A stretch of DNA of 23,172 nt from a virus (IMGVR_UViG_3300028829_002682:1-23172), one strand, 5' to 3'. Positions 1 to 5,842 are shown, counted from the stretch's first letter. The notes: generated by a model not told the origin, from the sequence alone. A program made the numbers and translations.

Positions 1-1
1 T

Positions 2-1996
2 CCCGGCTTAAATAGACTCGGTGGAATCGGCCTTTCTATTTTATTTGCGGATCTTCTATTTGGAACAGACGAACAAGGTCGATTTACAAATATCATAGCT
101 AGTAGTATAGATAGTTCTATTAAGGCAGCGCTGTCAGTAGTTGGTCTTGATTTCGGTAGTGGCCTTAAAGAAGCAGGCGAAGAAGAAGGCGCTAGTATAT
201 TTTCTTACATATTCTTGGGGTTCGGAGCCTATTTAGCGGGTGCTACACTTACAAACTTAGTTAGCTCAATAAGTGGTGCTATTTTAGGCGCACTTAAGGC
301 TGGAACTTTAGCTGCTGGTAAAGCCTTTATAGCTGCGGGGGGTTTAGCTACATTCCTACCTGCCGGTGTATTTGCCTTATCCATTTCTATTTCAGATATA
401 GTGTTCAACAAGGATACAAAAATACCAGAGATTCGCAGAGGCAACGGCGCTAATACCCAAGGCGAAGGCGATGATCTCGTAAACACTGGCACGGCCTCAG
501 CAGTTAACAGCGTTACCGATAAATATTATCTTCCGGACGATCCGTATGGCTCACCGAGTGATCTTGGCGTACCGTATAATCTGGGTAAAATAGATGGTTT
601 AAAAGAAGCATTTGAGAAAAGATATCTTAACATTAATGTAAATAACCTTACCGTAACAGACGGTGAGCTTAATGTTAGCACTGATGCAGCCAACGCATTC
701 GGGTTACCTCAATATAGAAGAGCATCAGGTGGTCCTATTAGCGGTCCCGGTACAGGTACTTCTGATGATATTCCTGCTATGCTTTCTAACGGCGAATATG
801 TTATTAAGGCATCTTCGGCTAGGAAATTCGGAAGAGGGTTCTTAGATCGTATTAACCAAGGTGTTAACCCGCTTGGGTTTAATGGGGGCGGTCTAGTTGA
901 AGATGATCCAACTTTTATTAGACTTTTAGAACGAAGAGCAGCTCTGGGTATGTCGTTAAGGGGTGCAGCTCCTTCTGCCGTAGCAGGTATTAACGAAGAC
1001 CTAGTGGCGCTTAACAAACAAATCGCACAATACGCTGAAACAATTGCAAAAGACTCTGAATCAGCTGCAAAAGACTCTAAAGAAATTAACAACGGAGTCA
1101 AAACAGGTAACGCTCTTACTAAAGTGACCCAGAAATTGACTAAGGATATACTAAAAAGCCTTGATGAGAATGCCCTTGATGTTAGCCGTCAAGACTTCTT
1201 AGATACTGATTTCTTTGGTAGCGGGTTAGCTACTACTTCAACGTTTGATAGCACGGGCGCTTTTGCTGAGTCTCTTAAAACAGAAGAAGTTGACAGCACT
1301 CTTAAAAATGCCTTCTCTACTGCTTTAGGTCAAGCCCTACGGACAGGCGACGTAAAAGGTGCCTTAACTGGTCTTCTTGATACTGTTACAAATAAAATCA
1401 TTGACAACTTTGTTAATGGCATTGCAGACAGTCTGTTTGGCGAAGGTACAGGAATCCTTGGAAGCCTTGGAAATATCTTTGGCGGAGAAGAAGGCGAAAG
1501 CCCTTTATCCGGCCTTACAAAAGATCTCAAGAAAAGCGTAGGTGGTTTGTTTGAAGGTCTGTCAGATTCTCTCGGTGGACTTTTTGAAGGTATTGGTAGC
1601 TTGTTTAGTGGTGCAGGCGGCGGCGGCGGAGGTCTCTTAGGAGGTCTCTTTAGCATTGGTTCATCACTCTTGGGGGCCTTTGGAGGTATCGGTGGTACCA
1701 CAGGCTCATTCGGCCTTCCTAAAAGCTTCAGCCAAGGTGGAACTGTACCAAGCACAAACTACTCTCAGGCAGGTGTTGACTCTGTTCCTGCTCTACTCAC
1801 ACCCGGTGAAATGGTTGTGAAGCGCAGTGCAGTCAACAACATGAGGCAGCAAGGTGGAAACAACAGTCAGCAAGTTGTAAACTTAAACATCACTGGAGAC
1901 ATCTCAACAGCGACCAAGAAAGAAGTTATGAAGATGATTCCTCAGATTGCTGGTGGTGTTAACTACACTAACCGTCAAAACAACTACAAGGGTTAA
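2..1996 (+). CDS. Tape-measure-like tail/virion protein, C-terminal part (5' end outside window)
   Basis: The frame is open from the first bases of the window, so this is the C-terminal ~664 residues of a longer protein; the TTG at 215 is not a real start. Hydrophobic Gly/Ala-rich segments occur around nt 200-400, and a very Gly-rich stretch around nt 1612-1710. Two copies of a motif typical of phage tape-measure C-termini are visible: GGPISGPGTGTSDDIPAMLS followed by NGEYVI (nt ~729-810), and a second form with GVDSVPALLTPGEMVVK (nt ~1771-1821). Tape-measure proteins set tail length and assist DNA ejection. Similar motifs also occur in other large phage virion proteins, so internal virion protein is the alternative. 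A terminator follows directly, ending the structural transcription unit. Confidence 0.75.
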   Translation, partial: PGLNRLGGIGLSILFADLLFGTDEQGRFTNIIASSIDSSIKAALSVVGLDFGSGLKEAGEEEGASIFSYIFLGFGAYLAGATLTNLVSSISGAILGALKAGTLAAGKAFIAAGGLATFLPAGVFALSISISDIVFNKDTKIPEIRRGNGANTQGEGDDLVNTGTASAVNSVTDKYYLPDDPYGSPSDLGVPYNLGKIDGLKEAFEKRYLNINVNNLTVTDGELNVSTDAANAFGLPQYRRASGGPISGPGTGTSDDIPAMLSNGEYVIKASSARKFGRGFLDRINQGVNPLGFNGGGLVEDDPTFIRLLERRAALGMSLRGAAPSAVAGINEDLVALNKQIAQYAETIAKDSESAAKDSKEINNGVKTGNALTKVTQKLTKDILKSLDENALDVSRQDFLDTDFFGSGLATTSTFDSTGAFAESLKTEEVDSTLKNAFSTALGQALRTGDVKGALTGLLDTVTNKIIDNFVNGIADSLFGEGTGILGSLGNIFGGEEGESPLSGLTKDLKKSVGGLFEGLSDSLGGLFEGIGSLFSGAGGGGGGLLGGLFSIGSSLLGAFGGIGGTTGSFGLPKSFSQGGTVPSTNYSQAGVDSVPALLTPGEMVVKRSAVNNMRQQGGNNSQQVVNLNITGDISTATKKEVMKMIPQIAGGVNYTNRQNNYKG

Positions 1997-2028
1997 AGGC
2001 CCGTTCAATAATAATAAAAATGAACTTC

Positions 2029-2064
2029 GGATTACCCCTTCGGGGGTGTCCTTTTCTTTTTATT
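2029..2064 (+). terminator. Intrinsic terminator with UUCG loop after the tape-measure-like gene
   Basis: GGATTACCCC, a TTCG loop, then GGGGTGTCC and a T-rich run (TTTTCTTTTTATT). The stem pairs with one bulge or wobble. It closes the virion gene unit just before the first promoter-like repeat. Confidence 0.85.
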
Positions 2065-2075
2065 AAAAAGTCATT

Positions 2076-2112
2076 AAAAAAGTGAGAAAATTAACGCATC
2101 TATAATGATAGA
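2076..2112 (+). promoter_or_regulatory. Promoter-like repeat, copy 1 (candidate phage RNA polymerase promoter)
   Basis: First of three copies that are identical over 32 nt (2076-2107). The core reads TGAGAAAATTAACGCATC followed by TATAATG, then ATAGAAA as in copy 3. It lies between a terminator and the HNH gene. If +1 is the base after CTATA, positions -16 to -14 (AAT) and -5 to -1 (CTATA) match the T7 promoter consensus. A host sigma70 -10 box (TATAAT) without a good -35 is the alternative reading. Confidence 0.7.
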
Positions 2113-2126
2113 AAGCTTTAAAAGTA

Positions 2127-2432
2127 ATGCCAAACTATAAAGACATGTTTAAACTAAAGAACGGTAAACTGGTTTGGAAAGTTTCCCGTGGTAGAGTTGC
2201 GGCAGGTCAATCAGCCGGTACAAACCATGGAGATGGTTATAAAACAGTCCGTATAGACGGTAAAGCACATTATGTTCATAGGATTGTAAAAGAACTATCG
2301 ACTGGTAAAAAAGTAAACGGAACCGTTGATCACAAAAATAGAAAACGCGGTGACAATCGCCCTGCCAACTTGAGAGTTACAACTACATCTCAAAACAATA
2401 AAAATAGAAAAAGTTGGAAACGTAAAAAATAA
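2127..2432 (+). CDS. HNH homing endonuclease (free-standing)
   Basis: A 101-residue basic protein. Its C-terminal half carries an HNH nuclease signature: H51-R-I, D68-H69-K-N71, D76-N77-R78, N81-L-R83 and a run of Asn/Lys at 90-93. This matches the HNH_3 type of phage homing endonucleases, which nick or cut double-stranded DNA to spread their own gene. There is no clear Shine-Dalgarno, only an A-rich leader. The gene is a self-contained cassette: promoter-like repeat upstream, its own UUCG terminator downstream, then another copy of the promoter repeat. That suggests later acquisition. The fold call is firm; the target site is unknown. Confidence 0.85.
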   Translation: MPNYKDMFKLKNGKLVWKVSRGRVAAGQSAGTNHGDGYKTVRIDGKAHYVHRIVKELSTGKKVNGTVDHKNRKRGDNRPANLRVTTTSQNNKNRKSWKRKK

Positions 2433-2437
2433 TAATT

Positions 2438-2467
2438 GGTTCATCCCTTCGGGGGTGGGCCTTTTTT
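2438..2467 (+). terminator. Intrinsic terminator with UUCG loop after the HNH gene
   Basis: GGTTCATCCC, TTCG loop, GGGGTGGGCC, then TTTTTT. All ten stem positions pair if G-U pairs are allowed. The loop and inner stem match the terminator at 2029. Confidence 0.9.
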
Positions 2468-2482
2468 ATCAAAATTGGCACC

Positions 2483-2519
2483 AAAAAAGTGAGAAAATTA
2501 ACGCATCTATAATGGAGAA
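2483..2519 (+). promoter_or_regulatory. Promoter-like repeat, copy 2
   Basis: Identical to copy 1 over 32 nt (2483-2514), ending in TATAATG and followed by GAGAAAG. It lies between the HNH terminator and the gene at 2540. It shares a CACC extension upstream with copy 3. Confidence 0.7.
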
Positions 2520-2539
2520 AGACAACCATAGGAGGTTTT

Positions 2540-2794
2540 ATGTCTATCCGCTTTGAAGTTACGTCTCAGATATGCCCCCTTCAAATTGAAGGAGACATTG
2601 ACGACGTTAACTTTTATTTCCACGCTCGTGGGAATAGCGTCTACTGCACTATTGGCAGTGACATGTACTCGCCGGATTTCTTTCTGAAACAGGAAGTAGA
2701 TCTTGTCGAGGAAGGCGTGTTTTGTAGTAGCCAAAAGGTTACTCTGAAACAGGCATTGGAGTTTGTTATGATGACTTACGAGTTGTCAAAATAA
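2540..2794 (+). CDS. Hypothetical protein, 84 residues
   Basis: The start at 2540 follows a strong Shine-Dalgarno (AGGAGG, 2530-2535) and lies about 25 bases after promoter-like copy 2. The protein is soluble and mildly acidic, with alternating hydrophobic residues suggesting beta strands in the first half and a helix near the end. It has four Cys (12, 37, 57 and others near that spacing) but no metal motif I recognise. Product unknown. It is the only gene between two promoter-like repeats, so it is expressed as a separate small unit, possibly late or host-directed. Confidence 0.7.
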   Translation: MSIRFEVTSQICPLQIEGDIDDVNFYFHARGNSVYCTIGSDMYSPDFFLKQEVDLVEEGVFCSSQKVTLKQALEFVMMTYELSK

Positions 2795-2796
2795 AC

Positions 2797-2827
2797 CCAC
2801 ACCCTGAACACGGTGTAAAACTGTTCA
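2797..2827 (+). repeat. 31-nt intergenic repeat, copy 1, with inverted repeat
   Basis: Starts with CCACACCCTGAACA and ends with ACTGTTCA; it differs from the copy at 3589 at a single base (C at 2811, T at 3603). It contains the inverted repeat TGAACA/TGTTCA, and an alternative stem ACACC/GGTGT that would exclude the first. In this copy a short TTTTG run follows, so it may act as a weak terminator ahead of promoter-like copy 3. Confidence 0.7.
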
Positions 2828-2837
2828 TTTTGTCACC

Positions 2838-2874
2838 AAAAAAGTGAGAAAATTAACGCATCTATAATGATAGA
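2838..2874 (+). promoter_or_regulatory. Promoter-like repeat, copy 3
   Basis: Identical to copies 1 and 2 over 32 nt (2838-2869), with the ATAGAAA downstream extension of copy 1. It drives the unit beginning with the secreted protein at 2908. Confidence 0.7.
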
Positions 2875-2907
2875 AATGGTTCTATCGCACCAAATGGAGG
2901 AATCCAA

Positions 2908-3273
2908 ATGAAGAAACTTCTCGCTGTGTTTATGATGTCTGTAGTTTGTGCTGTTTCGTCTACCGCCAAAGCAGAAGAAGTTTACTCTCCTGCCAATGAC
3001 GATATCACTTGTTCCGATATCAGTTATGCAGGTGCAGCTGCAGGAGTTGTTGTTGGTGTTGTTGCAGCGGCAGGTATCGTTGCAGCGTTGCCAGTAGTTG
3101 GTGCCGGTGCTGCTGCCGGTGCTACTGTGGGTTGGCTGGGTATGTGGTCTGGCCCCGTATTGTTGGGTACTACTCTGCCAGTAATGTCATTGGCAGTACC
3201 TATTAACAGTACAATGCTGGGTCTTACGGGTTACGTAACCGGCGGTGTTGGTTGCGAAGTGTTGTCAGAGTAA
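2908..3273 (+). CDS. Secreted Gly/Ala-rich envelope protein (signal peptide)
   Basis: A 121-residue protein with a clear Sec signal peptide: MKK, hydrophobic core at 4-18, and AKA/EE as a likely cleavage site after residue 22. The mature part has a long Gly/Ala/Val-rich hydrophobic region (about 40-75) with several GxxxG spacings, and a second hydrophobic region (82-112). Only two Cys remain after cleavage (35 and 116), near the two ends, so one periplasmic disulphide is possible. Shine-Dalgarno GGAGG lies just upstream. It probably acts in the periplasm or a membrane. Superinfection exclusion or a lysis accessory role would fit, but I recognise no family. Confidence 0.75.
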   Translation: MKKLLAVFMMSVVCAVSSTAKAEEVYSPANDDITCSDISYAGAAAGVVVGVVAAAGIVAALPVVGAGAAAGATVGWLGMWSGPVLLGTTLPVMSLAVPINSTMLGLTGYVTGGVGCEVLSE

Positions 3274-3284
3274 TTTTACAGTCC

Positions 3285-3339
3285 TGGGTCATGACTTTAA
3301 ACTGACCCAACTTGATTGCACGGGCTTTGTGGCCTGTGC
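3285..3339 (+). other. Two tandem RNA hairpins between genes
   Basis: Hairpin 1 is TGGGTCA (3285-3291) with TGACCCA (3303-3309), a perfect 7-bp stem. Hairpin 2 is GCACGGGC (3318-3325) with GCCTGTGC (3332-3339), 8 bp with one G-U pair. Neither is followed by a T-run, so they look like processing or stability elements rather than terminators. The ribosome binding site of the next gene follows 10 bases later. Confidence 0.6.
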
Positions 3340-3360
3340 ACAGTCCAAAGGAGATATAAA

Positions 3361-3579
3361 ATGGACAATCCAGTTACGCTCGCAGAAATGACCGGTATCC
3401 CAGTTTGGGAGCTTCTTACCGGGCCGTTCAAAGCGTTTATGTTCCTCTTAGTTCTTTGCGTGTGTATTCACATTTGTTTTGAAATCATGGATGCCTATCG
3501 TGATTCATGGTTGCAAAACGTTGTCCAACAACTTCGTTGGAAAGTAGTTTCTACAACGGATTCTTTGTTCACTAAGTGA
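3361..3579 (+). CDS. Small membrane protein, 72 residues
   Basis: ATG at 3361 is chosen because AAAGGAGATATAAA precedes it; an upstream TTG at 3316 lies inside the hairpin region. One strong membrane segment is seen (about residues 22-43, rich in Phe, Leu, Val and Cys), followed by a charged amphipathic C-terminal part. It sits upstream of the holin candidate and endolysin, so a lysis accessory or antiholin role is possible. No family recognised. Confidence 0.7.
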   Translation: MDNPVTLAEMTGIPVWELLTGPFKAFMFLLVLCVCIHICFEIMDAYRDSWLQNVVQQLRWKVVSTTDSLFTK

Positions 3580-3588
3580 ATCAAACAT

Positions 3589-3619
3589 CCACACCCTGAA
3601 CATGGTGTAAAACTGTTCA
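3589..3619 (+). repeat. 31-nt intergenic repeat, copy 2, with inverted repeat
   Basis: Thirty of 31 bases match the copy at 2797-2827. The inverted repeat TGAACA/TGTTCA and the alternative stem ACACC/GGTGT are both preserved; the only change lies between them. No T-run follows and no promoter repeat is nearby, so termination alone does not explain its conservation. Confidence 0.7.
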
Positions 3620-3660
3620 AGCTTAAACAACCAAAGTAAACCCTTACAACGGAGACCAAA

Positions 3661-3951
3661 ATGTACAAACTGTTCCGTGGAACCACCTTTGAAGAGGCGG
3701 TCCTTCTGTCAAACGACTACCAAACCCGTACGGTGACTCACTGGACAGACTCGTTCGAGAAAGCTAAGATGTACTCTAAGGGTGCTGTTATTACTCTTGA
3801 GTTTGACGAGCTTCCTCGTACAATGCCTGAGATGACTATTGCTGAAGGCGACGCTACTCATGGCAACATCCGTGAGTGGAAGATTACCAAAGAGTTCTAT
3901 GAAGGGACTCTTGCTAACTGGTGCGAAGAAAGCACTGTAACTTACTGCTGA
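3661..3951 (+). CDS. Small protein with possible ADP-ribosyltransferase-like features
   Basis: A 96-residue acidic protein with Shine-Dalgarno GGAG at 3651. The N-terminus reads YKLFRGTT (R6-G7). A segment T-H-W-T-D-S-F-E-K-A-K-M-Y-S (26-39) follows, then a strand AVITLEF, and later R-E-W-K-I (71-75). This order, an Arg-Gly strand, a T/S-rich strand followed by a helix with AxxY, then a Glu-containing strand, resembles small R-S-E type ADP-ribosyltransferase folds. Phages use such enzymes (T4 Alt, ModA) to modify host proteins. The similarity is by eye only and the protein is very short, so the function is tentative; the gene itself is solid. Confidence 0.5.
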   Translation: MYKLFRGTTFEEAVLLSNDYQTRTVTHWTDSFEKAKMYSKGAVITLEFDELPRTMPEMTIAEGDATHGNIREWKITKEFYEGTLANWCEESTVTYC

Positions 3952-3969
3952 ATGAAATAGGAGTTTGTT

Positions 3970-4284
3970 ATGTTTGGAGAAATATTTGTTTTAGCCTTAA
4001 CAGGTTTTATCTTAAGATGCCTATTTGAAATGGGTATGAACTGGATACGAACAATATTAGGGTTTAGGAAAAAAGAGGATGAACTAAAGTTTACCGATTT
4101 ACTCTTAGGGGTAAAAGACTTGGGAACACAATTGCTAATGCTAGTTGCTATTATTGTGTGTTTTACCTACTTCGGGAAGAACCCTCTTAACCAAGACCCA
4201 TACTTTCTTCTTGGCTTGTTTTTACCAGAGGCTGGTAAAATGCTTGTATCTCTTATGAGAGATTCTAAACCGCAACCGAAATAG
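3970..4284 (+). CDS. Membrane protein, holin candidate
   Basis: A 104-residue protein with hydrophobic segments at about 4-20, 51-69 and 78-96, and charged residues clustered between them (FRKKEDELK) and at the C-terminus (RDSKPQPK). Shine-Dalgarno AGGAG (3959-3963). Its stop is 13 bases ahead of the SleB-type endolysin start. Size, segments and position fit a holin, which forms holes in the inner membrane so the endolysin can reach the wall. There is no sequence motif that proves it, as holins are diverse. Confidence 0.6.
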   Translation: MFGEIFVLALTGFILRCLFEMGMNWIRTILGFRKKEDELKFTDLLLGVKDLGTQLLMLVAIIVCFTYFGKNPLNQDPYFLLGLFLPEAGKMLVSLMRDSKPQPK

Positions 4285-4297
4285 GAGATGATTAGCA

Positions 4298-4735
4298 ATG
4301 CTTGAAGCAGCAATCGTATGTTTGGCCATGAACATTTATCACGAAGCTCGTGGTGAAGAGTTTGAAGGCCAAGTAGCAGTAGCCGAAGTTACTATGAATA
4401 GAGTAGCTTCGGAAAAGTTCCCCGATACCGTCTGTGATGTTGTCTGGCAGAAAAACCAGTTCTCATGGACGAACGATGGACGCTCCGATAAGACCCCTGA
4501 GACAGAGGCTTACAAGGAGGCCGTCTCTATAGCAACTGAGTTTGTTGATGGGGGTTCTAATCTAGAGGTCGGGCATGGTGCTCTCTGGTACCACACATCG
4601 GCAGTCTCGCCCTTCTGGGCTGACCACTATCGACTACTGGGTAATATCGGAAATCATTACTTTTATGATGACGGTAAAAACTATGCACCTGAAACTTCTC
4701 CTGTTCCAACTTTAAAACCTGAAAGGAATATGTGA
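4298..4735 (+). CDS. SleB-like cell wall hydrolase (endolysin)
   Basis: A 145-residue protein matching the Hydrolase_2/SleB family across almost its whole length: CLAMNIYHEARGEEFEGQ (8-25), AVAEVTMNRV, FPDTVCDVVWQ and QFSW. These are the conserved blocks of peptidoglycan-cleaving SleB/CwlJ-type enzymes; the Glu residues in HEARGE (16, 20) include the likely catalytic acid. There is no separate signal peptide, so export needs a holin, and the holin candidate is immediately upstream. It would degrade murein at the end of infection. The stop overlaps the next start (TGATG). Confidence 0.9.
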   Translation: MLEAAIVCLAMNIYHEARGEEFEGQVAVAEVTMNRVASEKFPDTVCDVVWQKNQFSWTNDGRSDKTPETEAYKEAVSIATEFVDGGSNLEVGHGALWYHTSAVSPFWADHYRLLGNIGNHYFYDDGKNYAPETSPVPTLKPERNM

Positions 4736-4965
4736 TGGGCGATCTTAAAGAATGCTTGAAAAAAGTTAAGTCCGAGTATGCTGTTGTTGGATTTGATGAC
4801 AAAGGTGACTTCGAACTACTTTACGAAGCCGACTTCTTGTCTAGCGCACAACAGTGGATGGATAGGTATACTCGCTGGGGTGACTTTGGCGGGTGGCATA
4901 GTATTGTAGCGGTAGACACTGACACGATTACTGCACAGTATTACATGCAACTTCACCCTCATTAA
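4735..4965 (+). CDS. Hypothetical acidic protein, 76 residues
   Basis: ATG at 4735 overlaps the endolysin stop by one base; GTG at 4732 is an alternative start. Shine-Dalgarno AAAGGA (4722-4727) fits 4735. The protein has a helical N-terminus, a short beta-like centre (YAVVGFDDKGDFELLY) and a Trp-rich segment (42-55). No family recognised. It is the last gene before promoter-like copy 4 and is co-expressed with lysis genes. Confidence 0.65.
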   Translation: MGDLKECLKKVKSEYAVVGFDDKGDFELLYEADFLSSAQQWMDRYTRWGDFGGWHSIVAVDTDTITAQYYMQLHPH

Positions 4966-5002
4966 ACTGAGAAAAACAACGCATCTATAGCGGTAAGATG
5001 AG
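4964..5002 (+). promoter_or_regulatory. Promoter-like repeat, copy 4 (divergent)
   Basis: Twenty of 22 positions match the core of copies 1-3 from TGAGAAAA to AACGCATCTATA (4968-4989). The bases after CTATA differ (GCGGTAAGATGA, against ATG plus GATAGAAA or GAGAAAG). Conservation that stops at CTATA is what is expected if transcription starts there. Confidence 0.65.
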
Positions 5003-5022
5003 AAGCAAGGAGAACATAGCTG

Positions 5023-5547
5023 ATGGCTACTATATACGACTTTAAAGACGGTAATGGCCCTGTTCCTGCTAAACAGCATCCTAACGGTGGTGGATGGGTG
5101 GCGGATACAGCTTATGTAGCGGAAACGGCTTGTGTAGGCCCTTACGCCAAGGTGTATGAGCACACTGTTGTGTATGGTAACGCTAGGGTGTTTGATAACG
5201 CTATGGTGTACGGTGACGCTTTGGTGTCTGGTTGCGCTTTGGTGTCTGGTGACGCTATGGTGTACGGTGACGCTATGGTGGACGGTGACGCTTTGGTGTT
5301 TGGTGACGCTAGGGTGTATGGTAACGCTCAGGTGTATGGTTACGCTTTGGTGTCTGGTGACGCTAGGGTGCATGGTAACACTAGGGTGTATGGTAACGCT
5401 AGGGTGTTTGATAACGCTGAGGTGTTTGATAACGCTATGGTGTATGGTAACACTAGGGTGTATGGTAACGCTGAGGTGTCTACGCTAGGGTGTATGGTAA
5501 CGCTCAGGTGTATGGTTACGCTTTGGTGTTTGGTCACACAACCTTAG
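5023..5547 (+). CDS. Hexapeptide-repeat left-handed beta-helix protein with frameshifted C-terminus
   Basis: After a ~45-residue N-terminal cap, residues 50-152 are 17 six-residue repeats of the type V-Y-G-N/D-A-x (VYGNAR, VFDNAM, VYGDAL and so on), the pattern of a left-handed beta-helix as in hexapeptide acyltransferases and related structural proteins. No catalytic His or acyltransferase loop is visible, so a structural or binding role is more likely. After S153 the repeats go out of frame: the unit at ~5476-5490 lacks four bases (GGTG), and a 21-residue Cys-rich tail ends at TAG 5545. In the frame -1 to it the repeats continue and end at TAA 5565-5567. Shine-Dalgarno AAGGAG precedes the start. 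Confidence 0.75.
   Translation: MATIYDFKDGNGPVPAKQHPNGGGWVADTAYVAETACVGPYAKVYEHTVVYGNARVFDNAMVYGDALVSGCALVSGDAMVYGDAMVDGDALVFGDARVYGNAQVYGYALVSGDARVHGNTRVYGNARVFDNAEVFDNAMVYGNTRVYGNAEVSTLGCMVTLRCMVTLWCLVTQP
5170..5533 (+). repeat. 18-nt tandem coding repeats of the hexapeptide gene
   Basis: About 20 units of 18 nt, most of the form GGTGACGCTNNGGTGTNN. Units differ at a few positions, giving the six-residue protein period. One unit near 5481 is 14 nt long. The repetitive sequence also creates long false reading frames on both strands. Confidence 0.85.
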
Positions 5548-5565
5548 ACCATGGAGAACATGAGT

Positions 5566-5597
5566 AATGACTAACACATACGATAGCGGTAAGATGA
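5566..5597 (+). promoter_or_regulatory. Degenerate promoter-like copy 5
   Basis: ATAGCGGTAAGATGA (5583-5597) is identical to 15 bases of copy 4 (4987-5001). The bases just before, AACACATACG, resemble AACGCATCT of copy 4 with one inserted base. The upstream TGAGAAAA block is absent, so activity is doubtful; it may be a decayed duplicate. Confidence 0.4.
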
Positions 5598-5608
5598 AAG
5601 GAATCTAA

Positions 5609-5821
5609 ATGATCGACTACAAGCTAGCTCAAGTCTACGACGAAGGCTTTGATGACGGCTTTGACCAAGGCTACAAAGAAGGTCTTGAAGCGGGTTATGA
5701 AGCCTCAAACGATAGCGTCTATGACCGAGGCTACATGGACGCAATTGATAAGTTTGAAGAAGCTTATCTCAAGGGTGACCTTGATGTCCCTACAACCATC
5801 AAACTAATGCGCTGTAACTAA
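5609..5821 (+). CDS. Small acidic GxxxG-repeat protein
   Basis: A 70-residue protein. Residues 13-29 have Gly at every fourth position (GFDDGFDQGYKEGLEAG), a GxxxG ladder like that in FliH/YscL-type helices, which promotes close helix-helix packing. The rest is acidic and helical. ATG directly follows a TAA, with AAAGGA at 5597-5602 as ribosome binding site. Likely a helical homodimer or partner of a host or phage protein. No family match recognised. Confidence 0.7.
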   Translation: MIDYKLAQVYDEGFDDGFDQGYKEGLEAGYEASNDSVYDRGYMDAIDKFEEAYLKGDLDVPTTIKLMRCN

Positions 5822-5842
5822 ACCCTAAAAGGAGCAAACAAC

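Noticed and set aside
229-1755. Reading frames on the - strand inside the tape-measure-like gene (229-492, 709-1101, 1330-1755)
   Set aside because: Pro- and Ser-rich low-complexity products opposite a Gly-rich gene, no ribosome binding sites, and no other - strand gene in the window.
3009-3206. Cys-rich + strand frame inside the secreted protein gene
   Set aside because: A shadow of GCN-rich Ala/Gly codons read one base off; the 2908 frame has a signal peptide and a Shine-Dalgarno.
4816-5537. Long reading frames on the - strand and in the +3 frame across the hexapeptide gene
   Set aside because: They arise from 18-nt tandem repeats read in other frames (SVTIHPSVT-like or TLWCMV-like strings), have no ribosome binding site and compete with a clear hexapeptide protein.
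5567-5608. 13-codon reading frame (MTNTYDSGKMKGI) starting in the TAATG at 5565
   Set aside because: It overlaps the degenerate promoter-like copy almost entirely and has no family support; probably chance, though a leader peptide cannot be excluded.
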